A DNA stretch of 14,915 nt from an uncultured Eubacteriales bacterium (GCA_900549645.1 URPD01000048.1:1-14915), one strand, 5' to 3'; numbered from the stretch's first letter, positions 4,811-13,218 are shown. Notes: generated by a model not told the origin, from the sequence alone. Numbers and translations are program-made.

Positions 4811-6313
4811 TTATTTCTGCGTTTCCTTGTCCAAGGGCTTCATTGTGGGGAACAGCAGAACATCGCGGATGGATGCAGAGTCGGTCAGGAGCATCACGAG
4901 ACGGTCGACACCGAAGCCGAGGCCGCCTGTGGGCGGCAGACCGTATTCCAGCGCAGTGATATAGTCATAATCGACCTGCGCCCTGCAATCCGGATCGAGC
5001 TGTTTGCGTTCGGCGACCTGCCGCTCGAAGCGCTGCTTCTGATCGATCGGGTCATTCAGCTCGCTGAACGCATTGCCGAACTCCGTGGCGTTGATGAAGT
5101 ACTCAAAGCGCTCGGTGAAGGCCGGATCGGACGGCTTGCGCTTGGCAAGCGGGCTGTTTTCGACCGGGTAGTCATAGATAAAGGTCGGCTGGATCAGGTT
5201 TTCCTCGACAAAGGCGTCAAAGAACTCAGCCAAAATCGCGCCCTTGGTCGGAAGCTCGGGAAGCGCAACGTGGTGCTCCTTTGCTGCGGCGATTGCCTCC
5301 TCGTCGGAGGAGAGCGCGGCAAAATCGACGCCGGAATACTTCTTGACAGCCTCGACCATGGTCATGCGTTCCCACTTGCTCAGGTCGATGATCTTACCCT
5401 GATAGGGGATCATCAGGCTGCCGCAGACGTTCTGCGCGACGGTCTTCATCATTTCCTCAACAAGATCCATCATGCCGTGGTAATCGGTATAGGCCTGATA
5501 CAGCTCGATGGTTGTGAACTCAGGGTTGTGCTTCGGGTCCATGCCCTCGTTGCGGAAGATACGACCGACCTCATAGACGCGGTCCATTCCACCGACGACC
5601 AGGCGCTTGAGATAAAGCTCGGTCTCGATGCGCAGAACCATGTCGATGTTGAGGGTGTTGTGGTGCGTATAGAACGGACGCGCCGAGGCGCCGATCTCGA
5701 ACGGGGTCAGAATGGGCGTGTCGACCTCGAGGAAGCCCTTGCCGTCGAGGAAGCTGCGCAGCTCGCGCATAATACGGCTGCGCTTGACGAAGGTATCCTT
5801 GACCTCCGGATTGGCGATGAGGTCGACATAGCGCTGACGATAGCGCGTCTCGACGTTCGTCAGGCCGTGATATTTATCCGGAAGCGGCAAAAGCGCCTTG
5901 GAAAGGAGCGTGACCTGATGCGCGCGGACGGAGATCTCGCCGCGCTGGGTGCGGAACACGTCGCCGTTGACGCCGACGATGTCGCCGATGTCGAGCTTGC
6001 GGCAGGTCTCAAAATTGGCCTCGTCCATCTCGTCGAACTTCAGATAAAGCTGGATTCTCCCCTTCTCGTCCATCAGGTCGCCGAAGATGACCTTGCCCAT
6101 GCCGCGCTTGCTCATCAGGCGGCCGGCGACAGCGACGTTCTTTCCCTCAAGGGCTTCGAAATTATTTTTAATGTCTGTGCTGTAGGTATCAAACGCAAAG
6201 CCGGTGCGCTCAAAGGGATCCTGACCGGCCTCACGGAGCTGCGAGAGCTTTTCGCGGCGGATGCGAACCTGATCGACCAGCGAAAGCTCCTCCTGCGGTA
6301 CAAATTTTGCCAT
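4811..6313 (-). CDS. lysS: Lysyl-tRNA synthetase, class II
   Basis: A 500-residue enzyme that charges tRNA-Lys with lysine using ATP, in the cytoplasm; the length is usual for bacterial LysRS. An OB-fold anticodon-binding domain (about 55-140) precedes the class IIb catalytic core. Motif 1 lies around GFLEVDTPILTP (193-204), motif 2 at VYEVGRIFRNEGMDPKHNPEF (246-266), and motif 3 at GGLGFGVDRLVMLL (463-476). In the substrate loop the usual GGA-ARPF reads IGASARPF, so the first glycine is isoleucine, a small departure. The ATG at 6313 has AAAGGA upstream. It follows greA by 13 bp and is clearly co-transcribed. Tandem terminators follow after an A+T-rich gap. Confidence 0.97.
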   Translation of the reverse strand: MAKFVPQEELSLVDQVRIRREKLSQLREAGQDPFERTGFAFDTYSTDIKNNFEALEGKNVAVAGRLMSKRGMGKVIFGDLMDEKGRIQLYLKFDEMDEANFETCRKLDIGDIVGVNGDVFRTQRGEISVRAHQVTLLSKALLPLPDKYHGLTNVETRYRQRYVDLIANPEVKDTFVKRSRIMRELRSFLDGKGFLEVDTPILTPFEIGASARPFYTHHNTLNIDMVLRIETELYLKRLVVGGMDRVYEVGRIFRNEGMDPKHNPEFTTIELYQAYTDYHGMMDLVEEMMKTVAQNVCGSLMIPYQGKIIDLSKWERMTMVEAVKKYSGVDFAALSSDEEAIAAAKEHHVALPELPTKGAILAEFFDAFVEENLIQPTFIYDYPVENSPLAKRKPSDPAFTERFEYFINATEFGNAFSELNDPIDQKQRFERQVAERKQLDPDCRAQVDYDYITALEYGLPPTGGLGFGVDRLVMLLTDSASIRDVLLFPTMKPLDKETQK

Positions 6314-6326
6314 TTCTTATCCTTTC

Positions 6327-6806
6327 TTATCTCTCAACTGCTAAAATCTCAAAGCGCATCAGCCCTGCGGGCGCCTCAAACTCGACGGTCTCGCCGACCT
6401 TTTTACCGAGCATCGCCCTACCGAAGGGCGAATCGTCCGAAATGCGCGCCTCCATGGGATTGGCCTCCTGCGAGCCGACGATTGCATAGACCTGATTCTC
6501 GTCGAACTCGAGGTCGCGCACGGTCACGGTGCAGCCGAGGCCGACCACGCCGTGCATATCCTCCACGGCGCTCTCATCGAAAACGACCGCATGGGTCAGG
6601 ATATCCTCGACCTCGGCGATGCGGCCATAGAGCTTCGCCTGCTCGTTCTTGGCCTCGTCGTATTCACTGTTCTCGGAAAGGTCGCCAAAGGAACGCGCTT
6701 CCTTGATCTGCTCGGCCACTTCCTTTTCCCTGGTGGTTTTCAGATAGTTCAGCTCAGCTTCCAGCTCCTTGAGACGATCGCGCGTGATTTTATATTCCTT
6801 TGCCAT
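6327..6806 (-). CDS. greA: Transcription elongation factor GreA
   Basis: A 159-residue protein of standard GreA length. The N-terminal coiled coil (about 5-75) carries the tip motif FGDLSENSEYDEA at 40-52, with the acidic residues Asp42 and Glu45 that position Mg2+ in the RNA polymerase secondary channel and stimulate cleavage of backtracked RNA. The C-terminal FKBP-like domain follows (about 80-159), including SPFGRAMLGKKVGE. GGAGGT upstream supports the ATG at 6806. It is the first gene of the greA-lysS operon, driven by the promoter at 6842-6871. Confidence 0.97.
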   Translation of the reverse strand: MAKEYKITRDRLKELEAELNYLKTTREKEVAEQIKEARSFGDLSENSEYDEAKNEQAKLYGRIAEVEDILTHAVVFDESAVEDMHGVVGLGCTVTVRDLEFDENQVYAIVGSQEANPMEARISDDSPFGRAMLGKKVGETVEFEAPAGLMRFEILAVER

Positions 6807-6841
6807 ACCAATTGACCTCCAATAATTCTTTTATCCGGGCT

Positions 6842-6871
6842 ATTATAGTTGACGGTGGGCACTTTTGTCAA
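6842..6871 (-). promoter_or_regulatory. Consensus sigma-A promoter for greA-lysS
   Basis: Minus-strand TTGACA (6866-6871) and TATAAT (6842-6847) both match consensus exactly, with an 18-bp spacer. It lies between the S41 protease stop and the greA ribosome binding site, so greA-lysS can be expressed independently of the upstream cell-envelope operon. Confidence 0.88.
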
Positions 6872-6887
6872 GTATTTCTCAATAAAA

Positions 6888-8087
6888 TCAGTCCGTTACG
6901 GCCTTGATCGCGGCCTGAAGCTGCGCATCGTCCTTCACGGCGACGGCTTCCTTATAAAGCTCCAGATAGGTTTTGTTATCGACCTCGACGATCTCGTCGG
7001 GGGTAACGCCGACGTTGGCCAGCGTGACGCCATGGGGCGTCTGGTAATGGCCGGTGGAGACCGCGACGGCAGAGCCGTCAGACAGGCGGAAGGTCTGCTG
7101 ATAGTTGGCCTTGCCGCAGGTCTTCGTGCCGACGACCGTCGCCCAGTCATATTCCTGAAGCGCAGCAGCAAAGAACTCGGCCGCAGAATAGGAATCGCCG
7201 TTGACCAGCACGGCCATCGGCAGCTCGACGCAGTCGGCGTCGGAATAATCCACGCTCTCGTTGCCCTTGTAGTCCACGGAACGGAACAGCGGCCCCTCGG
7301 GCAGCAGATCGTCCAGCACGCGCACCAGCTCATCCTTGCGTCCGCCGGGGTTAAAGCGCAGGTCGAACACGAGCGCCTTGGCGCCCTGCCCGCGCAGCGC
7401 GTCGATGGCCTCGATGGTGCGGTCGGCGCTGTTTGCCTCAAAATTGTTGATCTTGATATAACCGATCGAGCCGTCGAGCATGGAATACTTAACGACCTCG
7501 ACCTCGACGGACGCACGCTTGACCGTGACGTCGAATTTCTTTTCGCCGCGCAGGATCGTCAGCGTGACCTCCGTCCCCTCCTCGCCGCGGATGCGGTTCT
7601 TCGTCTCGTCAAGTCCGAGCGACTCGACCGTCTCGCCCTCCACGGCGTAGATCCTGTCGTCGGCCTCAATGCCGACCTCTTCCGCCGGACTGTTGGGCGT
7701 GACCTTCGTGATCTGAACGCCGTCGGTCAGATCGTCCGACGATTCGACCGTCACACCGATGCCGACGTAGGCATTCTCGTTGGACTCGACAAAGGCGTCA
7801 TAGTCCTCGGCGCTGACATAGTAGCTCCAGCGGTCGCCGGTCGCGGCAACGGCCGCCTGTGCAAGGTAATCGCCGAGCTTGTCGGTGTCGTAGCCGTCGA
7901 CATAGACCTCATTGAGCAGCGCGACGATCTCGTCGAGCTTTTCGTGGTAGTCCTCCTGCGCGGCCGTATCGGCCTCTACCTGCTCGGTCTCGCTGCGGTC
8001 AAACGCATCAAAGCGGAAGGTGCAGCCGCTGAGCAGCAGCATCGCCGCCAGCAGAACGCAGAGCATTCTGAGATTCTGTTTCTTCAT
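6888..8087 (-). CDS. S41 C-terminal processing protease, lipoprotein (CtpA-like)
   Basis: A 399-residue secreted serine protease. The signal sequence ends in the lipobox LLSGC with the modified cysteine at 22, so it is tethered to the outer face of the membrane. A PDZ domain spans about 105-190 (YVGIGVTV, then SPAEEVGIEADDRIYAV). The S41 domain follows, with FDLRFNPGG at 241-249. The catalytic Ser301 is in NGDSYSAAEF and the catalytic Lys326 in GTKTCGKANYQ, 25 residues apart as in Prc/CtpB. The ATG at 8087 is chosen because GGAGG lies five bases upstream; a TTG four codons earlier falls inside that site. Such proteases trim or degrade envelope proteins. It lies 64 bp after the M23 gene, separated by a strong hairpin, and its substrate may be that M23 protein or its partners (inference). 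Confidence 0.92.
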   Translation of the reverse strand: MKKQNLRMLCVLLAAMLLLSGCTFRFDAFDRSETEQVEADTAAQEDYHEKLDEIVALLNEVYVDGYDTDKLGDYLAQAAVAATGDRWSYYVSAEDYDAFVESNENAYVGIGVTVESSDDLTDGVQITKVTPNSPAEEVGIEADDRIYAVEGETVESLGLDETKNRIRGEEGTEVTLTILRGEKKFDVTVKRASVEVEVVKYSMLDGSIGYIKINNFEANSADRTIEAIDALRGQGAKALVFDLRFNPGGRKDELVRVLDDLLPEGPLFRSVDYKGNESVDYSDADCVELPMAVLVNGDSYSAAEFFAAALQEYDWATVVGTKTCGKANYQQTFRLSDGSAVAVSTGHYQTPHGVTLANVGVTPDEIVEVDNKTYLELYKEAVAVKDDAQLQAAIKAVTD

Positions 8088-8103
8088 AATTGCCTCCAAA
8101 GCA

Positions 8104-8131
8104 GCATTCCGGGACGTATGTCCCGGAATGC
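8104..8131. other. Perfect 12-bp stem hairpin between the M23 and S41 genes
   Basis: GCATTCCGGGAC and GTCCCGGAATGC flank the 4-base loop GTAT. Neither strand has a T-tract after it, so it is not a standard terminator. In a polycistronic message it may act as a processing or stability element, or cause partial attenuation before the protease gene. Confidence 0.6.
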
Positions 8132-8151
8132 AAAATCATTCTTTCAGCCGG

Positions 8152-9528
8152 TCACGGCATACTGATGTAATCCATCGGGTTGACCGTCGAGCCGTCGCGG
8201 AAGACGGTGAAATGCAGATGGTTGCCGGTCGCCCAGCCGGTCGCGCCGACATAGCCGATCACCTGTCCGCGCTCGACATAGTCGCCGTTGGCGACGCAGT
8301 AGCTCGTCATGTGCGCATAGAGCGTGGAGTAGCCGTTCATATGGTTGACCGTGACATAATAGCCATAGGATGAGCTGTATTTCGCGGTCGTGACATAGCC
8401 GGATTTTGTCGCAAGGATCGGCGTACCGCCGGCGCAGGCAAGATCGACGCCGTTATGCATCGTGAAGCTGCCCGTGATCGGGTGCGTGCGGTAGCCGTAG
8501 GGACTGGTCAGCGTCACGCGCGTGCCGGACGGCAGCGGGAACAGCCAGCTCTCCCCGTCGGCCGGGACGGACGGCTCATCGTCAACGGGCGGCTCGGTCG
8601 GCGTCTCGGGCGTGTCGACGCCGGGGTTCTCGGGCGGCTGCGTCGGCTCAGTCGGGCTTTCCGGCGTGCTCGGCACGGCGGGCTGCGTCGGCTCGGTCGG
8701 CGTGGGAGTCGGCTTCGGCGTCGGAGGGTGCGCGGCAAGCCACTCCGCCCGGAGCGCGGCCGTGCGATCGACCTCGAGCGCGGCGATCTCCGCCGTCAGC
8801 TCGGCCTCCATCTGCTCGTATTTCTCAGCCTCGGCCGCAAGCTCGGCCTTGTCGTTCAAAAGCTGCGTGATGAGCGCATCAGACTGCGCGCTCTTGTCGC
8901 TCAGCTCCTGCTGCTTCCCGTCCAGCTCGGTACGCTTCTGCTCGAGCACGGTCTTCTGGGCAGCCAGCTCTTCCTTCGCCGAGACGACCTTCCCGGCCAC
9001 GGAACGAAGATCGTCCATCATGCGCTGATCGGACGCCGCGATCTCCTCGACCATGGCGCGCCGGTTGAGCATATCGGCGAAATCCGCCGCGTGCAGGATG
9101 ACTGCCCAGCGGGAAATGCCGCCGCGCTCCTGAATCGTGCGCATCCGGAGCTTGTAGTGCTGAAGCAGGTCGCTTTGCTCCTGCTCCAGCTCGTCCAGCT
9201 CGGCCTGCTTCTCAGCGATCAGGCAGCTGTATTGGTGGATCTGCTCTCCGGTGTTTTCGATCTCCTGCTGGGTCAGCTCGATGTCGCGGTCAAGCTGCGA
9301 CTTCTGCTCCACAATGGAGAGCGTTTTTTCCTGATTGGCCGCGATTTCGTCATTCAGCGCCTCGCGGTCGGACGCCAACTGTTCGGCCTGCTCCTGCAGG
9401 CTGTCGATCTCTCCCTGAATTTCGTCCGAGCTTTTTGCCTGAACGATCATCACAATCAGCCCGGCCAGCATGGAGAGCACCAGCAGAGCTGCGATACCGG
9501 AGATGATAATTCTTCTGTACTGATACAT
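8152..9528 (-). CDS. EnvC-like M23 (LytM) murein hydrolase with coiled coil
   Basis: A 458-residue exported protein. An N-terminal membrane anchor or signal (about 8-31) leads to a long coiled coil (about 35-265, rich in Glu, Gln, Leu and Ala). A Pro/Thr-rich linker with PTEPTQP repeats follows (about 270-330), then a C-terminal LytM domain. The zinc ligands are all present: His358 and Asp362 (HNGVD), with His406 (YAHM) and His437/His439 (HLH), so it should be catalytically active, unlike E. coli EnvC. AAAGGAGG precedes the ATG at 9528. It follows ftsX by 36 bp. Known FtsEX systems activate a coiled-coil murein hydrolase or its activator through the FtsX extracellular loop, so this is the likely FtsEX partner (inference from organisation and family knowledge). 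Confidence 0.92.
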   Translation of the reverse strand: MYQYRRIIISGIAALLVLSMLAGLIVMIVQAKSSDEIQGEIDSLQEQAEQLASDREALNDEIAANQEKTLSIVEQKSQLDRDIELTQQEIENTGEQIHQYSCLIAEKQAELDELEQEQSDLLQHYKLRMRTIQERGGISRWAVILHAADFADMLNRRAMVEEIAASDQRMMDDLRSVAGKVVSAKEELAAQKTVLEQKRTELDGKQQELSDKSAQSDALITQLLNDKAELAAEAEKYEQMEAELTAEIAALEVDRTAALRAEWLAAHPPTPKPTPTPTEPTQPAVPSTPESPTEPTQPPENPGVDTPETPTEPPVDDEPSVPADGESWLFPLPSGTRVTLTSPYGYRTHPITGSFTMHNGVDLACAGGTPILATKSGYVTTAKYSSSYGYYVTVNHMNGYSTLYAHMTSYCVANGDYVERGQVIGYVGATGWATGNHLHFTVFRDGSTVNPMDYISMP

Positions 9529-9564
9529 TGGAATCCTCCTTTCGTCCGGAAAAGGGCGCGCCGC

Positions 9565-10449
9565 TCAGACCTTGAGGAAGCGGCGGATGGACATCAGGCT
9601 GCCGAAGATGCCGATGAAGAAGCCCGCGACCGCGCAGATGAGCGCCATCGGCGCGAGCACGTCCGTGAACGGGACGACCGTCAGAACCTTCAGATTCGTG
9701 CCGAGAATGGCGTCGCGGATGACCTCATAAAGCCCCCATTCGATGAAGAAGGACAGCACCGAGCCGAACAGCCCCAGCAGACAGCCCTCCACGAAGAACG
9801 GCAGACGGATGAAGCGGTTGGTCGCGCCGACCATCTTCATAATCGCGATCTCCTCGCGGCGATCCATCATGGCCAGCTTGATCGTATTGGAAATGATGAT
9901 GAGCGAAACGACCAGCAGCACGGCGGCAATCGCGCCGGCGGCGATATAGAGCACGGTGCGGATCGTGGCCAGCGCATTGGCCAGCTCAAGGTCGGCATAG
10001 ACCGCCACGACGCCGTCGACCTTTTCGAGCGCGCGCTTCGTCTCGGCGACCTTGGCGTTGTCCTCAAGGACCACGACAAATTGGTCGCGCATGGCGCTGG
10101 CGTCCAGCCCCTCATACAGGGAGGCGTCGGAATCGCCGATGAAGTTTTGCAGCGCCTCGTCGCGCGACTCGAACTTCGCCTCCTTGACGTTGTCGACCAG
10201 ATTGATCTTCGAGCCGACGCTCTTGGCCTCGGCCTCCGTGTAATTCTCGTCGACGCAGACAACGATACGCGTCTGCTTCTGCACATCGTCGACCATGAGG
10301 TTCAGGTTGTAGCAGATCAGCAGGAAGCTGTTGATGATGACCAGACAGGCAACCGTGATGCAGACCGCCGCAAAGGACATGAACCCGTGCTTGAACATGG
10401 CGCGGGCGCCCTCGCCCAGCAGGAAACCGAAATTACTGCTCTTCTTCAT
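9565..10449 (-). CDS. ftsX: Cell division protein FtsX (ABC-type permease)
   Basis: 294 residues with the FtsX layout: a cytoplasmic start (MKKSSNFGFLLGEGARAMFKHG), a first membrane helix, and an extracellular domain of about 125 residues with a charged beta-rich sequence. Three more helices surround the coupling region MMDRREEIAIMKMVGATNRFIR, which meets FtsE. The ATG at 10449 overlaps the ftsE stop by 17 bp; the ribosome binding site is weak (GGATGG), fitting translational coupling. Upstream codons in the same frame are low-quality sequence opposite ftsE and are not included. FtsX passes the ATP cycle of FtsE across the membrane to a peptidoglycan hydrolase, here probably the M23 protein encoded next. 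Confidence 0.93.
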   Translation of the reverse strand: MKKSSNFGFLLGEGARAMFKHGFMSFAAVCITVACLVIINSFLLICYNLNLMVDDVQKQTRIVVCVDENYTEAEAKSVGSKINLVDNVKEAKFESRDEALQNFIGDSDASLYEGLDASAMRDQFVVVLEDNAKVAETKRALEKVDGVVAVYADLELANALATIRTVLYIAAGAIAAVLLVVSLIIISNTIKLAMMDRREEIAIMKMVGATNRFIRLPFFVEGCLLGLFGSVLSFFIEWGLYEVIRDAILGTNLKVLTVVPFTDVLAPMALICAVAGFFIGIFGSLMSIRRFLKV

Positions 10450-11125
10450 AGTTATAGTACCCATCCATTCCGTCGCTGACAATTTTACCCGCCTCGAGCG
10501 CAACGACGCGCTTGGTGAAGCGGTCGACCAGACCCTTCTCGTGCGTGACGACCAAAACCGTCGTGCCGAGGGCGTTGATCTGCTCGAGCAGCAGCATGAT
10601 CTCGAAGGAGCGCGCCGGGTCAAGGTTGCCCGTCGGCTCGTCGGCGATGATCATGCTGGGGTTGTTGACCAGCGCGCGCGCAATGGCAACGCGCTGCTGC
10701 TCGCCGCCGGAAAGCTCGTTGGGCAGGCGGCGCGCCTTGTTCTCAAGGCCGACCAGCTCGAGCACATAGGGCACGCGCTGCTTGATCTCCTTGGACGACG
10801 CACCGATCACGCGCATCGCAAAGGCAACGTTCTCATAGACCGTCTTATTGTCGATCAGGCGGAAATCCTGAAAGATGACGCCCAGCGTGCGGCGCATATA
10901 GGGAATCGCGGAGCGCTTGATCTTCTCAAGCTGATAGCCGTTGACGTTGATCGAGCCGCCGGTCGGCTGAAGCTCGGCTGTGAGCAGCTTGATCATGGTC
11001 GATTTGCCCGAGCCGGACGCGCCGACCAGAAAGACGAACTCGCCGTCGTCAATGTGCAGGTCGATGCCGTTGAGCGCGTGCGTCCCGGTCTCGTAGGTCT
11101 TCGTTACGTTTACAAAATCAATCAT
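10433..11125 (-). CDS. ftsE: Cell division ATP-binding protein FtsE
   Basis: A 230-residue ABC ATPase of normal FtsE length. Walker A GASGSGKS is at 35-42, the Q-loop glutamine at 86 (VIFQDFRL), the signature LSGGEQQ at 138-144, Walker B MIIADE at 158-163 with the catalytic Glu, and the switch histidine in VVTHEKG. FtsE pairs with FtsX to regulate septal or lateral wall hydrolysis. AAGGTG lies seven bases upstream of the ATG at 11125. A short GCGCA/TGCGC hairpin lies in the 51-bp gap after the upstream regulator gene, and no separate promoter is evident, so read-through from the regulator's promoter is likely. Confidence 0.96.
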   Translation of the reverse strand: MIDFVNVTKTYETGTHALNGIDLHIDDGEFVFLVGASGSGKSTMIKLLTAELQPTGGSINVNGYQLEKIKRSAIPYMRRTLGVIFQDFRLIDNKTVYENVAFAMRVIGASSKEIKQRVPYVLELVGLENKARRLPNELSGGEQQRVAIARALVNNPSMIIADEPTGNLDPARSFEIMLLLEQINALGTTVLVVTHEKGLVDRFTKRVVALEAGKIVSDGMDGYYNYEEEQ

Positions 11126-11176
11126 AATAGCACCTTATCTCTTTTTTCAGCGCATCGGGTGCGCAGGAGGCTACGA

Positions 11177-12271
11177 TCAAAGCATTCGGTTCTCGCGCGA
11201 GGCCAGATATTTCTTGACCATCAGCGCGACCTTAAAGATGATCGCGTCGTCAAATTCACGCAGATCCAGCCCGGTGAGCTTTTTGATCTTTTCCAGACGG
11301 TAGACCAGCGTGTTGCGGTGGACAAACAGCTTACGGGACGTCTCGGAGACGTTCAGGCTGTTCTCAAAGAACATATTGATGGTGAAAAGCGTCTCCTGAT
11401 CGAGCGAATCGATCGAGCTTTTCTTAAAGACCTCGGAGAGGAAGATCTCGCAGAGGGTCGTCGGGAGCTGATAGATCAGGCGGCCGATGCCGAGATTTTC
11501 ATAGTTGATGATGGTCTTCTCCGTGTCGAACACCTTGCCGACCTCAATGGCGACCTGCGCTTCCTTATAGGAATCAGCCAGCTCGCGCAGATGCTCCGAG
11601 ACCGTGCCGATGCCGATGGTCGTGCGGGCGAACAGCTCTGTTTTGAGGCGGTCTTCGATCGTGCGGGCGAGCTTGGTCAGCTCCTCGCCGGTCGTCTCCG
11701 GCGGGACCTGCCGCACGAGCGCAATATCCGTCTCGTTGACGCTGATGACGAAATCCTGCCCCGGATCGTTGAACATGCTTTGCAGCAGCTCCACCACGGC
11801 AACGTCCGCACGGCCGCGCTGCCGGATCAGCAGCACCGCGCGCGGCAGCTCCGTCTGGAAGTGCAGCTCCTTGGCGCGGATATAGATGTCTCCGGGGAGA
11901 ATGTTGTCCGTGATGATGTTTTTCACGAACGTTCCCTTGTCGTGCTTCTCTTCATAATAGTCCTTTGTGAAATTCAGCGAGACCTGCGACATCCGGCAGA
12001 CGGCGTCCGCTGCGGCGTCGTCCCCGTCCACCAGGACGGCAAAGCCATAGGAGGGGTTCCAGCCCTTCAGCGCGAAGAAGGTCTTTCCTGCATATGTAAC
12101 CGGTGCTTCCGGCGCTGCGGCGATCGCCGCAATGGCCTCGGTCTCGCGGTCGCCGATCCGGGACGTGTCGCCCGAGGCGATGATGTTGCCCTCAATGTCC
12201 ATAACACTGATAATATTCTGAGATGCCTGCGTGAGCTGTTCTGCAACGTTCTGAAAAATCCGACTTGACAT
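11177..12271 (-). CDS. CdaR/PucR-family transcriptional regulator
   Basis: A 364-residue regulator. The N-terminal part (about 1-130) resembles the sugar-diacid recognition domain of CdaR (QNVAEQLTQASQNIISVMDIEGNIIAS, then a serine/arginine-rich turn DTSRIGDRE). A GGDEF-like middle domain follows, and a PucR-type C-terminal helix-turn-helix (about 300-364) with the family stretch RKLFVHRNTLVYRLEKIKKLTGLDL. In E. coli CdaR senses glycerate or glucarate; the ligand here cannot be told from sequence. The start MSSRIF at 12271 is chosen because AAGGAGG lies upstream; the longer frame would begin inside the promoter. No sugar-diacid genes are nearby. The gene instead leads the ftsE-ftsX-M23-S41 cluster, so it may respond to a metabolite and influence envelope genes, or be only a positional neighbour. 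Confidence 0.85.
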   Translation of the reverse strand: MSSRIFQNVAEQLTQASQNIISVMDIEGNIIASGDTSRIGDRETEAIAAIAAAPEAPVTYAGKTFFALKGWNPSYGFAVLVDGDDAAADAVCRMSQVSLNFTKDYYEEKHDKGTFVKNIITDNILPGDIYIRAKELHFQTELPRAVLLIRQRGRADVAVVELLQSMFNDPGQDFVISVNETDIALVRQVPPETTGEELTKLARTIEDRLKTELFARTTIGIGTVSEHLRELADSYKEAQVAIEVGKVFDTEKTIINYENLGIGRLIYQLPTTLCEIFLSEVFKKSSIDSLDQETLFTINMFFENSLNVSETSRKLFVHRNTLVYRLEKIKKLTGLDLREFDDAIIFKVALMVKKYLASRENRML

Positions 12272-12329
12272 GAGTCGTCCTCCTTCGCTTTTCGGGAAAA
12301 TGCCGACTTTCGACAAATTTCTGTCTATT

Positions 12330-12358
12330 ATCATACCCTATTTTTCAGAAGATTGCAA
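12330..12358 (-). promoter_or_regulatory. Promoter of the CdaR-like gene
   Basis: Minus-strand TTGCAA (12353-12358), a 17-bp spacer and TATGAT (12330-12335) lie about 60 bp upstream of the chosen start. It probably also drives ftsE and the genes after it. Confidence 0.65.
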
Positions 12359-12419
12359 GTGCTTTTGGACAGTTTATTTCAAAATTGGCGTTGGTTTTTA
12401 TGGAATTTTTCCTATTTTT

Positions 12420-12452
12420 CGTCATTGTACCCAAAGTACAAGACGTTTTTTT
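12420..12452 (+). terminator. Terminator-like hairpin facing rightward
   Basis: CGTC-TTGTAC type arms (12420-12430 with one bulged A, and 12436-12445) are followed on the plus strand by seven T's (12446-12452). On the minus strand the hairpin is followed by GAAAAATAGG, so it would not terminate rsuA. No plus-strand gene reads into it, which makes its role unclear. Confidence 0.4.
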
Positions 12453-12472
12453 GTCGAAATAGTTCCGTGAAT

Positions 12473-13192
12473 TCAAAAAAAATTTTCGTCAAAATTCACA
12501 GACTCCAGACCGGAAATTTCCTCTTCCGTCAATTCACGAGTCATTCCGAGCGGAAGCTCCCCCAGTTCCACGCCGCCCGCAGCGACCCGGCGGAGATAAA
12601 CGACCGGCAGTCTCCGGCTGGCCATCATGCGGCGTACCTGATGATATTTTCCCTCGCAAACACGGATGATGCTGCGTCCCTCCCCGATCGGCTCGAGCAC
12701 GGCGGGCAGGCAGCGGACGCCCTCGCGCAGGACGCAGCCCTCGCGAAAGACCCGGATATCCTCCTCCGTGACCGTGCCGAGGTGCTCGGCGTAGTAGGTC
12801 TTCTCGATATGGCGCTTCGGCGCGAGCAGCCGGTGCGCAAGATCGCCGTCGTTCGTAAACAGCAGCAGCCCCTCGGTGTCCTTATCCAGCCGGCCGATCG
12901 GCATCAGTTTGGCATATTCCGGCGGGAGGTGCTCCATCACGGTCGGAAAATCGCGGTCGCGCGCCGCCGTCACGCATCCGGCCGGCTTGTTCATCATCAG
13001 CACGACGCGCCGGTTCCCGGCCGCGACGGGCACGCCGTCGAGCGTCACGACGGCCGTCTTTTCGTCAAGCTTTCCCTCCGGCTCGCACATCACCGCGCCG
13101 TTGACGCTCACGCGCCCCGCGCGGATCATGTCGCGCAGCTTGCGCCGGGATTCCACGCCCGCCTCGGAGAGATATTTGTCCAATCGCTGCAT
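12473..13192 (-). CDS. rsuA: RsuA/RluB-family rRNA pseudouridine synthase
   Basis: A 239-residue enzyme that isomerises a uridine in ribosomal RNA. An N-terminal S4 RNA-binding domain (about 1-50, MQRLDKYLSEAGVESRRKL) precedes the catalytic domain. The GRLDKDTEGLLLFTNDG motif begins at 100, with catalytic Asp103, and EGKYHQVRRMMA follows near the end. The length and the short spacing between domains fit RsuA (16S position 516 in E. coli) better than the longer RluB, but the exact target is uncertain. The ATG at 13192 follows AAGGAG at a long spacing (11 bases); an ATG 12 codons upstream has a weaker signal. It is divergent from the DUF4830 gene, with a small palindrome between them. Confidence 0.88.
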   Translation of the reverse strand: MQRLDKYLSEAGVESRRKLRDMIRAGRVSVNGAVMCEPEGKLDEKTAVVTLDGVPVAAGNRRVVLMMNKPAGCVTAARDRDFPTVMEHLPPEYAKLMPIGRLDKDTEGLLLFTNDGDLAHRLLAPKRHIEKTYYAEHLGTVTEEDIRVFREGCVLREGVRCLPAVLEPIGEGRSIIRVCEGKYHQVRRMMASRRLPVVYLRRVAAGGVELGELPLGMTRELTEEEISGLESVNFDENFF

Positions 13193-13218
13193 TTGCGTCC
13201 GTTCTCCTTGTGCATATT

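Noticed and set aside
5270..6706. Long plus-strand ORF opposite lysS and greA
   Set aside because: It is antisense to two certain genes. G+C-rich coding DNA commonly leaves the opposite frame open; the translation is Leu/Asp/Val-rich with no recognisable domain and no good ribosome binding site.
6849..8165. 438-codon plus-strand ORF opposite the S41 protease
   Set aside because: It mirrors a well-supported protease gene; composition is that of a complementary-strand reading and no motif is present.
8560..8730. Tandem GGCTCGGTCGG-like DNA repeats
   Set aside because: They are the codons of the Pro/Thr linker in the M23 protein; repetition is at the protein level and needs no separate element.
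8455..12268. Two very long plus-strand ORFs (8455-10479 and 10331-12268)
   Set aside because: They run opposite the M23, ftsX, ftsE and regulator genes, whose motifs are unmistakable. The antisense translations are charged low-complexity sequence.
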